In this document: in pieces, positions 51,213 to 60,200 of the stretch
Layout: every line of letters begins with the position of its first letter
Position numbering within the stretch: position 1 is the first letter of the stretch
NCBI RefSeq assembly: GCF_003119115.1
Contig: NZ_CP022364.1
Location: 2,370,001-2,434,000, forward strand
DNA: 64,000 nt
Reading direction: 5' to 3'
DNA from: Azospirillum sp. TSH58
GTDB taxonomy: Bacteria > Pseudomonadota > Alphaproteobacteria > Azospirillales > Azospirillaceae
The notes under the pieces: model-generated
The model's input: only the letters and a program-made list of their open reading frames with translations
Database searches by the model: none
What the model was told of the DNA's origin: nothing
Program-made: the position numbers and the translations under genes

Positions 51213-52652
51213 TCAGAACTGGAAATAAATGAAGGATCGGTTGGCGAAATTGCCGAAGAGCAGGAGCATCAGGATCAGCGTGGCGCAGCCGGCCGAGCGG
51301 ACCACGACGTTGACCCCGGCGTAGCGGCGCCCGGCCCCGAACTCGATCATCGCGTCGATCATCAGCACGACGAGGCCGAACAGGGCGACGCGGACCAGAT
51401 AGCTCATCTGCTGCATGCCGCGCGGCAGGCTGAAGTCGCCCTCGGCGATGATGCCCAGGATGGTCCGCACCGTGTGCATGTCGTCGGCGCGGAAGGGCAG
51501 CCAGGTCAGCGTGATCAGAAGGAAGACCAGCCCGACCGTCAGCAGCTTCCCCGCCATCAGCGGCGCGCCGCTCAGCCGCAGCGGGCTGCGCCTGGCCAGC
51601 CAGCGCAGGCCGTCCTCCGCCGCCATCAGGGTGGCGTGCATGGCGCCCCACAGGATGAAGGTCCAGGCGGCCCCGTGCCACAGGCCGGACACGAGCATCA
51701 CGATGGTCAGGTTGCGGATGCGCAGCCAGTGGGTGCGCCCGCCGCCCATCGGGATGTAGACGTAGTCGCGGAACCATGTGGACAGCGAGATGTGCCAGCG
51801 CCGCCAGAAGTCCTTCATGCCCATGGCGAAGTAGGGGCGGGCGAAGTTCTGGCAGAGCGTGTAGCCGAAGATCTGCGCCAGACCGATCGCGATCAGCGAG
51901 TAGCCGGCGAAGTCGCCGTAGATCTGGAGCGAGAAGCAGATCAGCCCGATGACGTGGTTCAGCGCGTTGAAGAACTCCGGCTGGGCGAAGCGCGCGTCGA
52001 CCACGGCGGCGGCGTTGTCGGCCAGCCCGAGCTTGAGGAAATAGCCCCAGATGATCTTCTCCAGCCCGGCGAAGCGGAAGGCGAAGCTGACGTCGTGGCG
52101 GGGGCCGTCCTGGATCTGGGGCAGCAGGTCGCGCGCCCGGACGATCGGCCCGGCGACGAGCTGCGGGAAGAAGGCGACGAAGGTCGCGTAGCGCAGCAGC
52201 GACCGCTCCGGTTTCTCCAGATGGCCGAGATAGAGGTCCAGCGTGTAGCTGAGATTCTGGAAGGTGTAGAAGGAAATGCCGACCGGCAGGATGATGGACA
52301 GCGTGCGGTGCCCGACGTCGAGGCCGAGCGAGGCCAGCGCCACCTGCGCGCTGTCGATGAAGAAGTTGAAGTATTTGAAAAAGAACAGGATCGCCAGATT
52401 GGTGGCGAGGCTTATCTGCATGAAGATGCGGGCGGTGGCCCGGTTCGGCGCGTCGGCGATGCGCAGCCCGCAATAGAAGTCGAGCAGCGTCGTGCCGGCG
52501 AGCAGCAGGCAGAAGCGGTAATCCCAGAAGCCGTAAAAGATGTAGCTGGACACCAGCAGCAGCGGCGTGAACAGCCGCGTCCTGGCGAGCATCATGAAGC
52601 CCGCCGTGAAGGCCGTGATGAACAGCAGGAACCCCAGGCTGGTGAAGTTCAT
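51213..52652 (-). CDS. MBOAT family O-acyltransferase
   Basis: 479 residues with about 11 membrane helices. Family marks: LFFFKYFNFFIDSAQVALAS, IILPVGISFYTFQNLSYTLD, FFPQLVAGPIVRARDLLPQI, DFWRRWHISLSTWFRDYVYI, PMGGGR, and VSGLWHGAAWTFILWGAMHA with the invariant His. This is the AlgI/DltB group, which passes an acyl group across the membrane onto an extracellular polymer such as exopolysaccharide. It belongs with the SGNH gene downstream. The two genes lie, in the opposite direction, between mrcA and prfB. Confidence 0.93.
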   Translation of the reverse strand: MNFTSLGFLLFITAFTAGFMMLARTRLFTPLLLVSSYIFYGFWDYRFCLLLAGTTLLDFYCGLRIADAPNRATARIFMQISLATNLAILFFFKYFNFFIDSAQVALASLGLDVGHRTLSIILPVGISFYTFQNLSYTLDLYLGHLEKPERSLLRYATFVAFFPQLVAGPIVRARDLLPQIQDGPRHDVSFAFRFAGLEKIIWGYFLKLGLADNAAAVVDARFAQPEFFNALNHVIGLICFSLQIYGDFAGYSLIAIGLAQIFGYTLCQNFARPYFAMGMKDFWRRWHISLSTWFRDYVYIPMGGGRTHWLRIRNLTIVMLVSGLWHGAAWTFILWGAMHATLMAAEDGLRWLARRSPLRLSGAPLMAGKLLTVGLVFLLITLTWLPFRADDMHTVRTILGIIAEGDFSLPRGMQQMSYLVRVALFGLVVLMIDAMIEFGAGRRYAGVNVVVRSAGCATLILMLLLFGNFANRSFIYFQF

Positions 52653-52982
52653 CGGGGGGCCACGCTATTGTTGTTGGGGAACGGGGGCGCCGATAGCGCG
52701 CGCCCGCCGGGTGACGGGCACGAACGTCGGTGACGCTATCACGGGGGGCTGCCACTTATTCGCGCCGCGAAAGTGGTTTTGCGGCGCAAAAACGGTTTCA
52801 TCCGAGTGGGTTGGTGGGATGCCCCGGTGACGGGGCCGCGCTCCGGCGGGTTACCGTTCCGGATCGGTCCAGCGTCGCGGAAGCCGTGGACCCTGTGGAA
52901 TAAGAGGGTGCAAGGCCGCTCCCAACCCGCTACATAAGGGCCAAGACACTGGTTCAACTCTGGCTGACGAGGAGGCACTGCG
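52653..52982. promoter_or_regulatory. Divergent region MBOAT / prfB
   Basis: 330 bases without a gene. It should contain promoters for both directions. GAGGAGG lies seven bases before the prfB ATG. I see no repeat or operator here. Confidence 0.4.
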
Positions 52983-54105
52983 ATGCGGGCCGAGATCGAA
53001 GCGGCCGCCGGCGAGATTAGAGAATCGCTGGCGCTGCTGAGGAGGCATCTTTGACTGGGATAACGCGCTGCGTCGTCTCGACGAACTGAACGCCCACGCC
53101 GAAGACCCCAAGCTGTGGGACGACCCGTCCCGCGCGCAGACCATCATGCGCGAGCGCACCCAGCTCGAAACGTCCGTGAACGGCTACCGTGCCCTTGAGC
53201 GCGACCTGTCCGACAGCCTGGAACTGATCGAGATGGGCGAGGCCGAGGGCGACGCGACCGTGGTCGCCGATGCTGAGGCCCAGCTCTACGCGTTGCGCGA
53301 CCGCGCGGCGAAGCTCCAGATCGAGAGCCTGCTCTCGGGCGAAGCGGACGCCAACGACTGCTTCATCGAGGTGAACGCCGGCGCCGGCGGCACGGAGGCC
53401 CAGGACTGGGCGCTGATGCTGATGCGCATGTACCTCCGCTGGGCGGAACAGCACGGCTACAAGACGCAGTGGCTCGAGGAGAGCCCCGGCGAAGAGGCCG
53501 GCATCAAGTCCGCCACCGCGCAGATCAGCGGCCACAACGCCTATGGCTGGCTGAAGACCGAGGCCGGCGTGCACCGTCTGGTGCGCATCAGCCCGTTCGA
53601 CAGCCAGGCGCGCCGCCAGACCAGCTTCGCTGCCGTCTCGGTGTCTCCGGTGATCGATGACAAGATCAACATCGAGATCAACGAGAAGGACTGCCGCATC
53701 GACACCTTCCGGGCGTCGGGCGCCGGCGGCCAGCACGTCAACAAGACGGACTCGGCGATCCGCATCACCCACCTGCCCACGGGCATCGTGGTGGCCTGCC
53801 AGCAGGAGCGCTCGCAGCACAAGAACCGCGCCAAGGCGTGGGACATGCTGCGCGCCCGCCTGTACGAGCGGGAGCTGAAGATCCGCGAGGACGCCGCCGC
53901 CGCTCTGGAAGCGACCAAGAGCGACATCGGCTGGGGCCACCAGATCCGTTCCTACGTCCTGCACCCCTACCAGATGGTGAAGGACCTGCGGACCGAGGTG
54001 GAGACCTCGCAGAGCCAGGCGGTGCTGGACGGCGACCTGGACATGTTCCTGGAAGCCGCTCTGGCCGCGCGGCTTAAGGGGCAGAGCGACGACGCGGCGG
54101 CGTGA
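52983..54105 (+). CDS. prfB: Peptide chain release factor 2, programmed +1 frameshift
   Basis: RF2 terminates translation at UGA and UAA. The first frame starts at the ATG at 52983 ([23 protein letters not shown]) and hits TGA after 23 codons. Shifting +1 continues [20 protein letters not shown] to 54105, giving about 373 residues, a normal RF2. Domains visible: the helical N-terminus, the stop-codon loop with [20 protein letters not shown], the GGQ tip [20 protein letters not shown], and [20 protein letters not shown] near the end. GAGGAGG precedes the start. In several alphaproteobacteria it follows mrcA directly; here the MBOAT/SGNH pair intervenes. Confidence 0.97.
53040..53055 (+). promoter_or_regulatory. 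prfB programmed frameshift signal
   Basis: AGGAGG (53040-53045), an internal Shine-Dalgarno, then CAT, the slip codon CTT (53049-53051) and TGA (53052-53054) followed by C. When RF2 is scarce, ribosomes pause at TGA and slip one base from CTT to TTT, and then read GAC. The arrangement matches the E. coli prfB site. Confidence 0.95.
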
Positions 54106-54124
54106 GTGCGGGTGGGGGTAGGTC

Positions 54125-54214
54125 TTGCCCCCACCCCGGCCCTCCCCCGCTGGGCGGGGGAGGGAGTTAAATCCCCTCCCCTGCGATAGCGGGGGAGGGT
54201 TAGGGTGGGGGCAA
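54125..54214. repeat. GC-rich palindromic repeat (intergenic copy)
   Basis: Ninety bases bounded by TTGCCCCCACCC and GGGTGGGGGCAA. Inside are two shorter hairpins (CCCTCCCCCGC/GCGGGGGAGGG and CCCCTCCCC/GGGGGAGGG). It lies between prfB and a small secreted protein. The right half, about 40 bases, is almost identical to that of the copy inside the propionyl-CoA synthase gene (59383-59501). Confidence 0.85.
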
Positions 54215-54295
54215 ACCACCCCCCTATTTTTATCCCTTGGGAAGAAACGCGGCCTCTGCGTTGTTGATCTCCGCAACAAGAAACGGAGAGAGACC

Positions 54296-54604
54296 ATGAA
54301 CCGCAGCCTGTTCGCCGCCTTCCTGGCCGCCACGGCCTTCGCGTCCCCGGCCTACGCCGCCTGTCCGACGGACAGCATGACGCCGGACATGTATTTCGCC
54401 TATGTCGAAGGCATCCAGAAGACCCTGACCGAGCAGGGCTTCCGTCCCGGCGTGATCGACGGGAAGATCGGACCCAACACCCGCTCCGCCATCCGCGCCT
54501 ACCAGAAGGCCGCGAAGCTCCCGGTGGACGGCTGTCCGACGCAGGAGCTTCTCGACCACATCAACTTCTCCCAGCCGAAGGTCTACGGGCCGGGCAAGCG
54601 GTAA
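54296..54604 (+). CDS. Small secreted peptidoglycan-binding-domain protein
   Basis: 102 residues from the ATG at 54296 (GGAGAG upstream). Signal peptide MNRSLFAAFLAATAFASPAYA. The rest is one PG_binding_1 fold: VEGIQKTLTEQGFRPGVIDG, KIGPNTRSAIRAYQKAAKLP and VDGCPTQELLDHINF. Two Cys (CPTDS and GCPTQ) could pair. It would bind cell-wall peptidoglycan in the periplasm; it carries no catalytic domain. Convergent with the ABC transporter operon. Confidence 0.88.
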   Translation: MNRSLFAAFLAATAFASPAYAACPTDSMTPDMYFAYVEGIQKTLTEQGFRPGVIDGKIGPNTRSAIRAYQKAAKLPVDGCPTQELLDHINFSQPKVYGPGKR

Positions 54605-54616
54605 AAAACCCTGCCG

Positions 54617-55639
54617 TTACTTCACGAAGGTCAGGTCCATGACGGACTTGGCGTCCAGCGCCTTGTCCACCTGACCTTCGGACTGCCAGAACTTCACCTG
54701 GTTGACGATGTCGTCGACCAGCAGCTTGCCCTTCGGCTCGACATAGGGCAGGCCGGCGGCGACGACCTCGGGCTTCTGCTTCGTCGCCTCGGCGATGATC
54801 GCCAGCAGCTCGTCGTAGCCGGGGCCCTTCACCACGGCGCCCGACGCGTCCTTGGCGTTGAAGGCGGCGTGGTATTCGGCCAGCCCGGTCAGATAGGCGC
54901 TGACGAACTTCTCGGCCAGCGGGCGGCGCTGGGCGACGGTCTTCGGGCTGGTGAAGAGGGCGCCGAGCTGCCACGGCGTCTCGTCGCCGACCCAGCCCAG
55001 GATGGTGCCGGAGCCTTCGGCGGCGAGCTGGCGGGCCACCGTCACCGGGGCGATCACCGCGTCCACCTGACCGCCCTTGAAGGCGGCGACCATCTTCGGC
55101 ACGTCCTGCATCGCCACCATGGTCACGTCCTTGACCGCGAAGCCGTGCTTCTGGCCGAGCAGGCCGACCATGTAATGGAAGGTCGAGCCGACCGTGGTGA
55201 TGGCGATGCGCTTGCCCTTGAGGTCGGCCGGCTTGGTCAGCCCGGCGTCGTGCGCCGCCTTGGTCGCCACATAGGCGCTGAGCTGGAATCCCGGCTCGTC
55301 GCGGCTCTGCGCCGCGATCATGGTGACCGCACCCTTGGCGGCGAGGTTGTAGAAGCCCGCCGTCAGGCCGGTGACGCCGAAATCGACGTCGCCCGAGGCC
55401 ACCGCCACCGGCACCTGCTGGGCCGAGGTGAACATCTTCAGATCGACGTCCAGCCCTTCCTTCTCGAAATAGCCCTTCGACTTGGCGATGAAGATCGGGC
55501 CGGAGGAGGCCAGCGCCAGCACGCCGATGGAGGTCTTCTCCAGACCCTGCGCCTCGGCGGCGGGCGTTCCGGCCAGCGCCAGGGCCGCAGCGCCCATCAC
55601 ACCCAGAACCGCCCGGCGGCCCCAACGCACGACAGTCAT
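54617..55639 (-). CDS. ABC transporter substrate-binding protein, NitT/TauT (NMT1) type
   Basis: 340 residues from the ATG at 55639 (AAGGGAG upstream). Signal peptide WGRRAVLGVMGAAALALAGT. The mature protein begins EKTSIGVLALASSGPIFIAK, followed by SKGYFEKEGLDVDLKMFTSA, VASGDVDFGVTGLTAGFYNL, LKGKRIAITTVGSTFHYMVG and GGQVDAVIAPVTVARQLAAE. This is the NMT1/SsuA/TauA family that binds small organic molecules such as sulfonates, pyrimidines or aromatics. The substrate is unknown. It is the last gene of the transporter operon after the permease, and probably captures the compound that the synthase uses. Confidence 0.9.
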   Translation of the reverse strand: MTVVRWGRRAVLGVMGAAALALAGTPAAEAQGLEKTSIGVLALASSGPIFIAKSKGYFEKEGLDVDLKMFTSAQQVPVAVASGDVDFGVTGLTAGFYNLAAKGAVTMIAAQSRDEPGFQLSAYVATKAAHDAGLTKPADLKGKRIAITTVGSTFHYMVGLLGQKHGFAVKDVTMVAMQDVPKMVAAFKGGQVDAVIAPVTVARQLAAEGSGTILGWVGDETPWQLGALFTSPKTVAQRRPLAEKFVSAYLTGLAEYHAAFNAKDASGAVVKGPGYDELLAIIAEATKQKPEVVAAGLPYVEPKGKLLVDDIVNQVKFWQSEGQVDKALDAKSVMDLTFVK

Positions 55640-55671
55640 TCTCAGTCTCCCTTTCTCGATGTTCATTCTTC

Positions 55672-56511
55672 TCACCGCCATTTCAGCAGGCGGCGTTCCA
55701 GGATGGACAGCACGGTCCCGATGCTCAGGCCGAGCAGCGAGAGAACCAGCACGCCGGCCAGGAGCTGGTCGGTCAGCATCAGGTTGCCGGCGGTCAGGAC
55801 GAAGGCGCCGATGCCGTACTCCGCCCCGATCATCTCCGCCGCGACCACCAGGATCAGCGCGATGGAGGCGGTGATGCGGAAGCCGGCCAGGATGCCGGGC
55901 AGGGCGCCGGGAAGCACGATCTTGCGCAGGATCGACGCCCAGGGCAGGCCGAAGCTCTGCGCCATGCGGATCAGGTTGCGCGGCACCGAATCGATGGCGC
56001 TGTAGGTGGCGATCACGGTCGGGAAGAAGACGCCGAAGCCGATGGTGGCGAACTTCGACGGCTCGCCGATGCCGAACCACAGGATGAACAGCGGCAGAAG
56101 CGCGATCTTCGGGATCGGGAAGAAGGCCGAGACCAGCGGCACGCCGACCGCCCGCGCCACCGAGCCGATGCCCATGGCGAAGCCCACGGCCATGCCAGCC
56201 ACCGTGCCCATGACCCAGCCCACGCCGATGCGCATCAGCGACGCCTTCAGGTGCTGCCACAGCGACCCGTCCTGCGCCATGGCGGCCAGCGCCGAGGCGA
56301 CGGCGCTCGGCGGCGGCAGGAACAGCTCGCTGACAAGGCCGAAGCGGTTGGTGGATTCCCACACCGCGATCAGCAGCACGAAGGCGAGCAGCGCCGCCCA
56401 GCGGTGCCCCTTGACCGTGAAGCCGCCGCCGCGGAAGCGGACGGGTTGCGCCGGAGCGGCGGAACGGTCGGTCATCGGGAGGCTGGTGCTGGTCAAAGGG
56501 GTGTCAGGCAT
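55672..56511 (-). CDS. ABC transporter permease, SsuC/TauC type
   Basis: 279 residues with about six helices. BPD_transp_1 domain with the EAA-like loop SFGLPWASILRKIVLPGALP, GILAGFRITASIALILVVAA and EMIGAEYGIGAFVLTAGNLM. An N-terminal extension of about 35 residues precedes the first helix (WAALLAFVLLIAVWESTNRF). Its start overlaps the end of the ATPase gene by eight bases, so translation is probably coupled. It lies between the ATPase and the binding protein in one operon. Confidence 0.92.
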   Translation of the reverse strand: MPDTPLTSTSLPMTDRSAAPAQPVRFRGGGFTVKGHRWAALLAFVLLIAVWESTNRFGLVSELFLPPPSAVASALAAMAQDGSLWQHLKASLMRIGVGWVMGTVAGMAVGFAMGIGSVARAVGVPLVSAFFPIPKIALLPLFILWFGIGEPSKFATIGFGVFFPTVIATYSAIDSVPRNLIRMAQSFGLPWASILRKIVLPGALPGILAGFRITASIALILVVAAEMIGAEYGIGAFVLTAGNLMLTDQLLAGVLVLSLLGLSIGTVLSILERRLLKWR

Positions 56512-57277
56512 CGGCGATCTCCCGGTCGGCCAGTTGGGCCTCGGCCCGGATCAGGTGCCACAGCTGGTCGCGCACCTCCGCCAGATGGGCCTGGGCGGAG
56601 GGCTCCAGCCGCTGGTCGCGCGGTTCCTCGATGGTCACGATCTCGCGCAGGCGGCCGGGACGGCGGCTGAGCACGACGACCCGGTCGGCCAGCCGCAGCG
56701 CCTCGTCCAGATTGTGGGTGACGTAGACGGCGGTCGTCCGCTCGCGCTGCCAGAGCGACAGGAAATCCTCCATCAGCAGCTCGCGCGTCTGGGCGTCGAG
56801 CGCCGACAGCGGCTCGTCCAGCAGCAGCATGGCCGGGCGCACGGCCAGCGCGCGGGCGATGCCGACGCGCTGGCGCATGCCGCCGGACAACTGCTTGGGC
56901 AGCGCCTTGCGGAAGTCCCACAGCCCCATGCGGCGCAGGCCGGACTCGATGCGCTCCCGCCGCTCCGCCGCCGACAGCGGATGGTGTTCGAGGACAAGCG
57001 ACAGGTTGTCCTCGACGCTGCGCCAGGGCAGCAGGGCGAAGTCCTGGAAGATGAAGGTGATCGGGTTCAGGCAGCCGTCCGGCACCTCGCCCGCCACCGC
57101 GATGGTGCCGGAGCTGGGCGCCACGATGCCGCCGGCGATGCCGAGCAGGGTGGACTTGCCGCAGCCCGACGGGCCGATGACGGCCAGAACCTCCCCCTCC
57201 TGCACCGTCAGGTCGATGCCGTCCAGCACGACGAGGTCGTCGTAGCGGTGGCACAGGTCCTTGATGATAAGCCTCAT
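56504..57277 (-). CDS. ABC transporter ATP-binding protein, SsuB/TauB type
   Basis: 257 residues from the ATG at 57277 (MRLIIKDLCHRYDDLVVLDG). All ABC motifs are seen: Walker A GPSGCGKST, the Q-loop FIFQDFALLPWRSVEDNL, signature LSGGMRQRVGIARALA, Walker B MLLLDEPLSALD and the switch His in VYVTHNLDEALRLADRVVVL. Its ATG overlaps the stop codon of the propionyl-CoA synthase gene as ATGA, so the two are cotranscribed and translationally coupled, an unusual pairing of a metabolic megaenzyme with an importer ATPase. Confidence 0.95.
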   Translation of the reverse strand: MRLIIKDLCHRYDDLVVLDGIDLTVQEGEVLAVIGPSGCGKSTLLGIAGGIVAPSSGTIAVAGEVPDGCLNPITFIFQDFALLPWRSVEDNLSLVLEHHPLSAAERRERIESGLRRMGLWDFRKALPKQLSGGMRQRVGIARALAVRPAMLLLDEPLSALDAQTRELLMEDFLSLWQRERTTAVYVTHNLDEALRLADRVVVLSRRPGRLREIVTIEEPRDQRLEPSAQAHLAEVRDQLWHLIRAEAQLADREIADA

Positions 57278-60200
57278 TGTCCCTTTTCCGTGGCCTTGCC
57301 GGGATTTGCCCCCGCCCAGGCGATCAGCAGTTCGTCGCGCGAGGTCAGGCCCGCCTCCGGCAGCGCGTGGTTCACGACGGCCTTGGCGGCGCCGCCGGTC
57401 GCTTCCGGCAGGCGGTTCTCCCACATGGCCTGATGGAGCGTGGGCAACTCGTCCCAGTTACCGAGGTATGTCGTTGGCACACGGACCGCCCCCGACGCAA
57501 TGACGCGGTTCAGCCCTGCGATTTCCGCAGCGTTCGAAAGATGCGTGCCGACGATGGATGCCGATGGCATCAGGATGCGGCGCTGGCGCATCCACACCTG
57601 TGGCGCGTAGAAGCTGTAGCGGCGACCACTCATCTCCCCACAATAGACGACGCGGCCCGTGTGCGGCTTCACGAGCATGGTGGAGACGGCCAGCGTGTCG
57701 CGCCGCGCCCGCTCCACCACCACGTCGGGCATGCCGCGCGGGTTGTCGGCGGCGCGCAGGATGCGGCCGACAGCCTGGCCCAGCGGCTTGAAGGTGTCCT
57801 CGGTGAACAGCCGCACGGCCTCCTTGAAGGCGGCGGTCTCGCGCTGCGGGTCGGGCAGGTCCGGCATGGTGTCGGGCCAGTCGAAATGCGGCACGCGGCG
57901 CGTTATCTCGGCCAGCGACACCGCCCCGGCCAGCGCCTCGCCATAGCCGAGCGACAGCACGAAGTCGCGCTCGGAATCCCGGTCGGTGACGACGCAGACG
58001 CGGGCGCCGGACTCGCGCGCCGCCTCGATCGCCGACAGCGCCATGTCGTCGCGCAGCCCCACCGCCCCGGCGCCGTAGAAGACCAGCACGGCCTCGCCGG
58101 GGCGCAGGCGGGCGCGGCGCAGCATGTCGGCGGGCTCGGCGGAACCGGGCTTGCCGAGGAAGGTCATGTGATAGCCGCTGGAGGCGCCGAAGAAGGTCAG
58201 CGCGCCGCCCTCGGCCAGCGACTGGAAGGTGCGGGGGAAGGTCGTCTCGCCGGCGTGGCTGACCGCGTAGTCCACGAGGTTGCCACCGTTGGCGGCGCGC
58301 AGCGCGTCGAGGTAGGGGCGTCCGGCCTCCTCCCACGCCGCCCACTGCGCGGGGTCGGCGGGGATGCGGGTGAAGGCGGCCTCGGCGACGGAGCGGTCCA
58401 CCGCCTCCGCCCCGCGGGCGCGGATGGCGGCGGCGCGGCGCTCCGACGACACCATGCCGGTCACCCTCATGCGCCGGGCCAGCGCCAGTTCCACCGTCCA
58501 GGCGCCGGTGCCGCCCGCCGCGCCCTCCACCAGCAGGCGCTTGCCGGGCTGCACGTCGAGCGCGGTGAACAGCGCGCGGTAGCCGGTCCCGGCGGCAAGC
58601 ATGTAGCTTCCCGCCTCCTCCAGCGCGAGGCCGGGCGGCAGCGGGAAGAGCTGCGGCCCGTCGGCCAGCATGAATTGCTGGTGGCTGCCGTCCGGCGACT
58701 GGTAGCCCTGGATGTGGAAGTCGGTGAACATGGGATCGGCCCCGGCCTCCGGGTCCAGCAGGTCGGAGACTCCGGAATAGACGGCGACCAGATCGCCGAC
58801 GGCCAGCCGTCCCTGTGCCTGCAACGCCTCGCCCATGCGCACGACCATGCCGACCCCGCCGGAGCCGGTGACGTGCACGTCCTCGTCATGCTCGTCGAAC
58901 AGGGAGATGGGGATGCCGGTGAGCGCCCAGACGTCGTTGTAGTTGACCTCCGACGCCAGGACGTAGACGAGCGCCTGGTTGGGGCCGGGCTCGGGGACCG
59001 GGATGACGACCTCGGCTTCGGCCTGCGCCGGGTCGCCGTGGGCGGCGGCGCCCGTTTCCAGATCGCGGACGACGGCCTGGGCGAGCTGCCAGCGGGGCAG
59101 GGGCGTCGCGCCGGGGACGAAGGGGCTGCCGATGGGCAGCACGCCGTCGCGGCTGTCGCGCCGCGGGCGGGCGGGCAGGGGCGGGGACTTCTTCTCCAGG
59201 AAGAGGGCGATGCCTTTCTTGGCGCCGTTGTCGGGGTCGAGGAGGAAGCGGGCGAAGGCGTCGATCTCGGCCTTGGTGCCGGCGTCGAAGCCGTCGCTGA
59301 GGCCGGTGTCGACCAACTGGACGATGGTGTCGGCGACCGGGCCGCGGCCGACGGAATGAGCTTGGCGGAGGAGGCGGGCGCATTGCCCCCACCCTCCCGC
59401 TTCGCGGGCCCCTCCCTCCCCCGCTGCGCAGGGGAGGGTTTTGTCGGCGGGCGGCGGAGTTCCCTCCCCTGCGAAGCGGGGGAGGGTTAGGGTGGGGGCA
59501 AGTGCGGCCGTGGGGGCAAGCGCGGCCTCCCGCGCCATGGCCTTCGCCAGCGTCAGCGCGTCGTCCGCGCCGCGCGCCACCACATCGACCAAGCCATAGT
59601 CCAGCGCCGTCTCCGCGTCGATCTGGCGTCCCGACAGCAGGATCTCCAGCGCCCGCCCGTACCCACGCTCCGGGTCCTTGCGCAGGAGCAGGCGCGGCAA
59701 GCGCTGCGTGCCGCCATAGCCCGGCGGCAGGAACAGGTTGATCTCCGGCTGGCCCAGCCGGGCCCGCGGGTCGGCCACCCGGACGTGGCAGGCCATCGCC
59801 AGCTCGCAGCCGCCGCCGAGCGCCACGCCGCGGATCGCGGCGAACACCGGCTTGTCCAGCGCCGCGAGAGCGTGGAAGACGGCGTGGGCCTTGGCGGGCA
59901 GGGCGCGGGCCTCGCCCTCGTCCTGCACCTCGTCGAGAAGCTGGCGGATGTCGGCGCCGGCCACGAAGTTGCGGCCGGTGCCGGTGATCACCACGGCGCG
60001 CACATCCGCCCGGCGGGCGAGATGGGCGACCAGCGTGTCCAACTCGTCGAGCAGGCGGTCGGACAGGGCGTTGACCGGCGGGTTGTCGATGGCCACCGTC
60101 GCCATGCGCACGCCCTCGGCCAGCCGGTCGTACTGCACGGACAGGAAGCGCTGCCGCTCGATGAGGGTCTGTTCCTCCGCCCGCTGCTGGCCGCGCGTCC

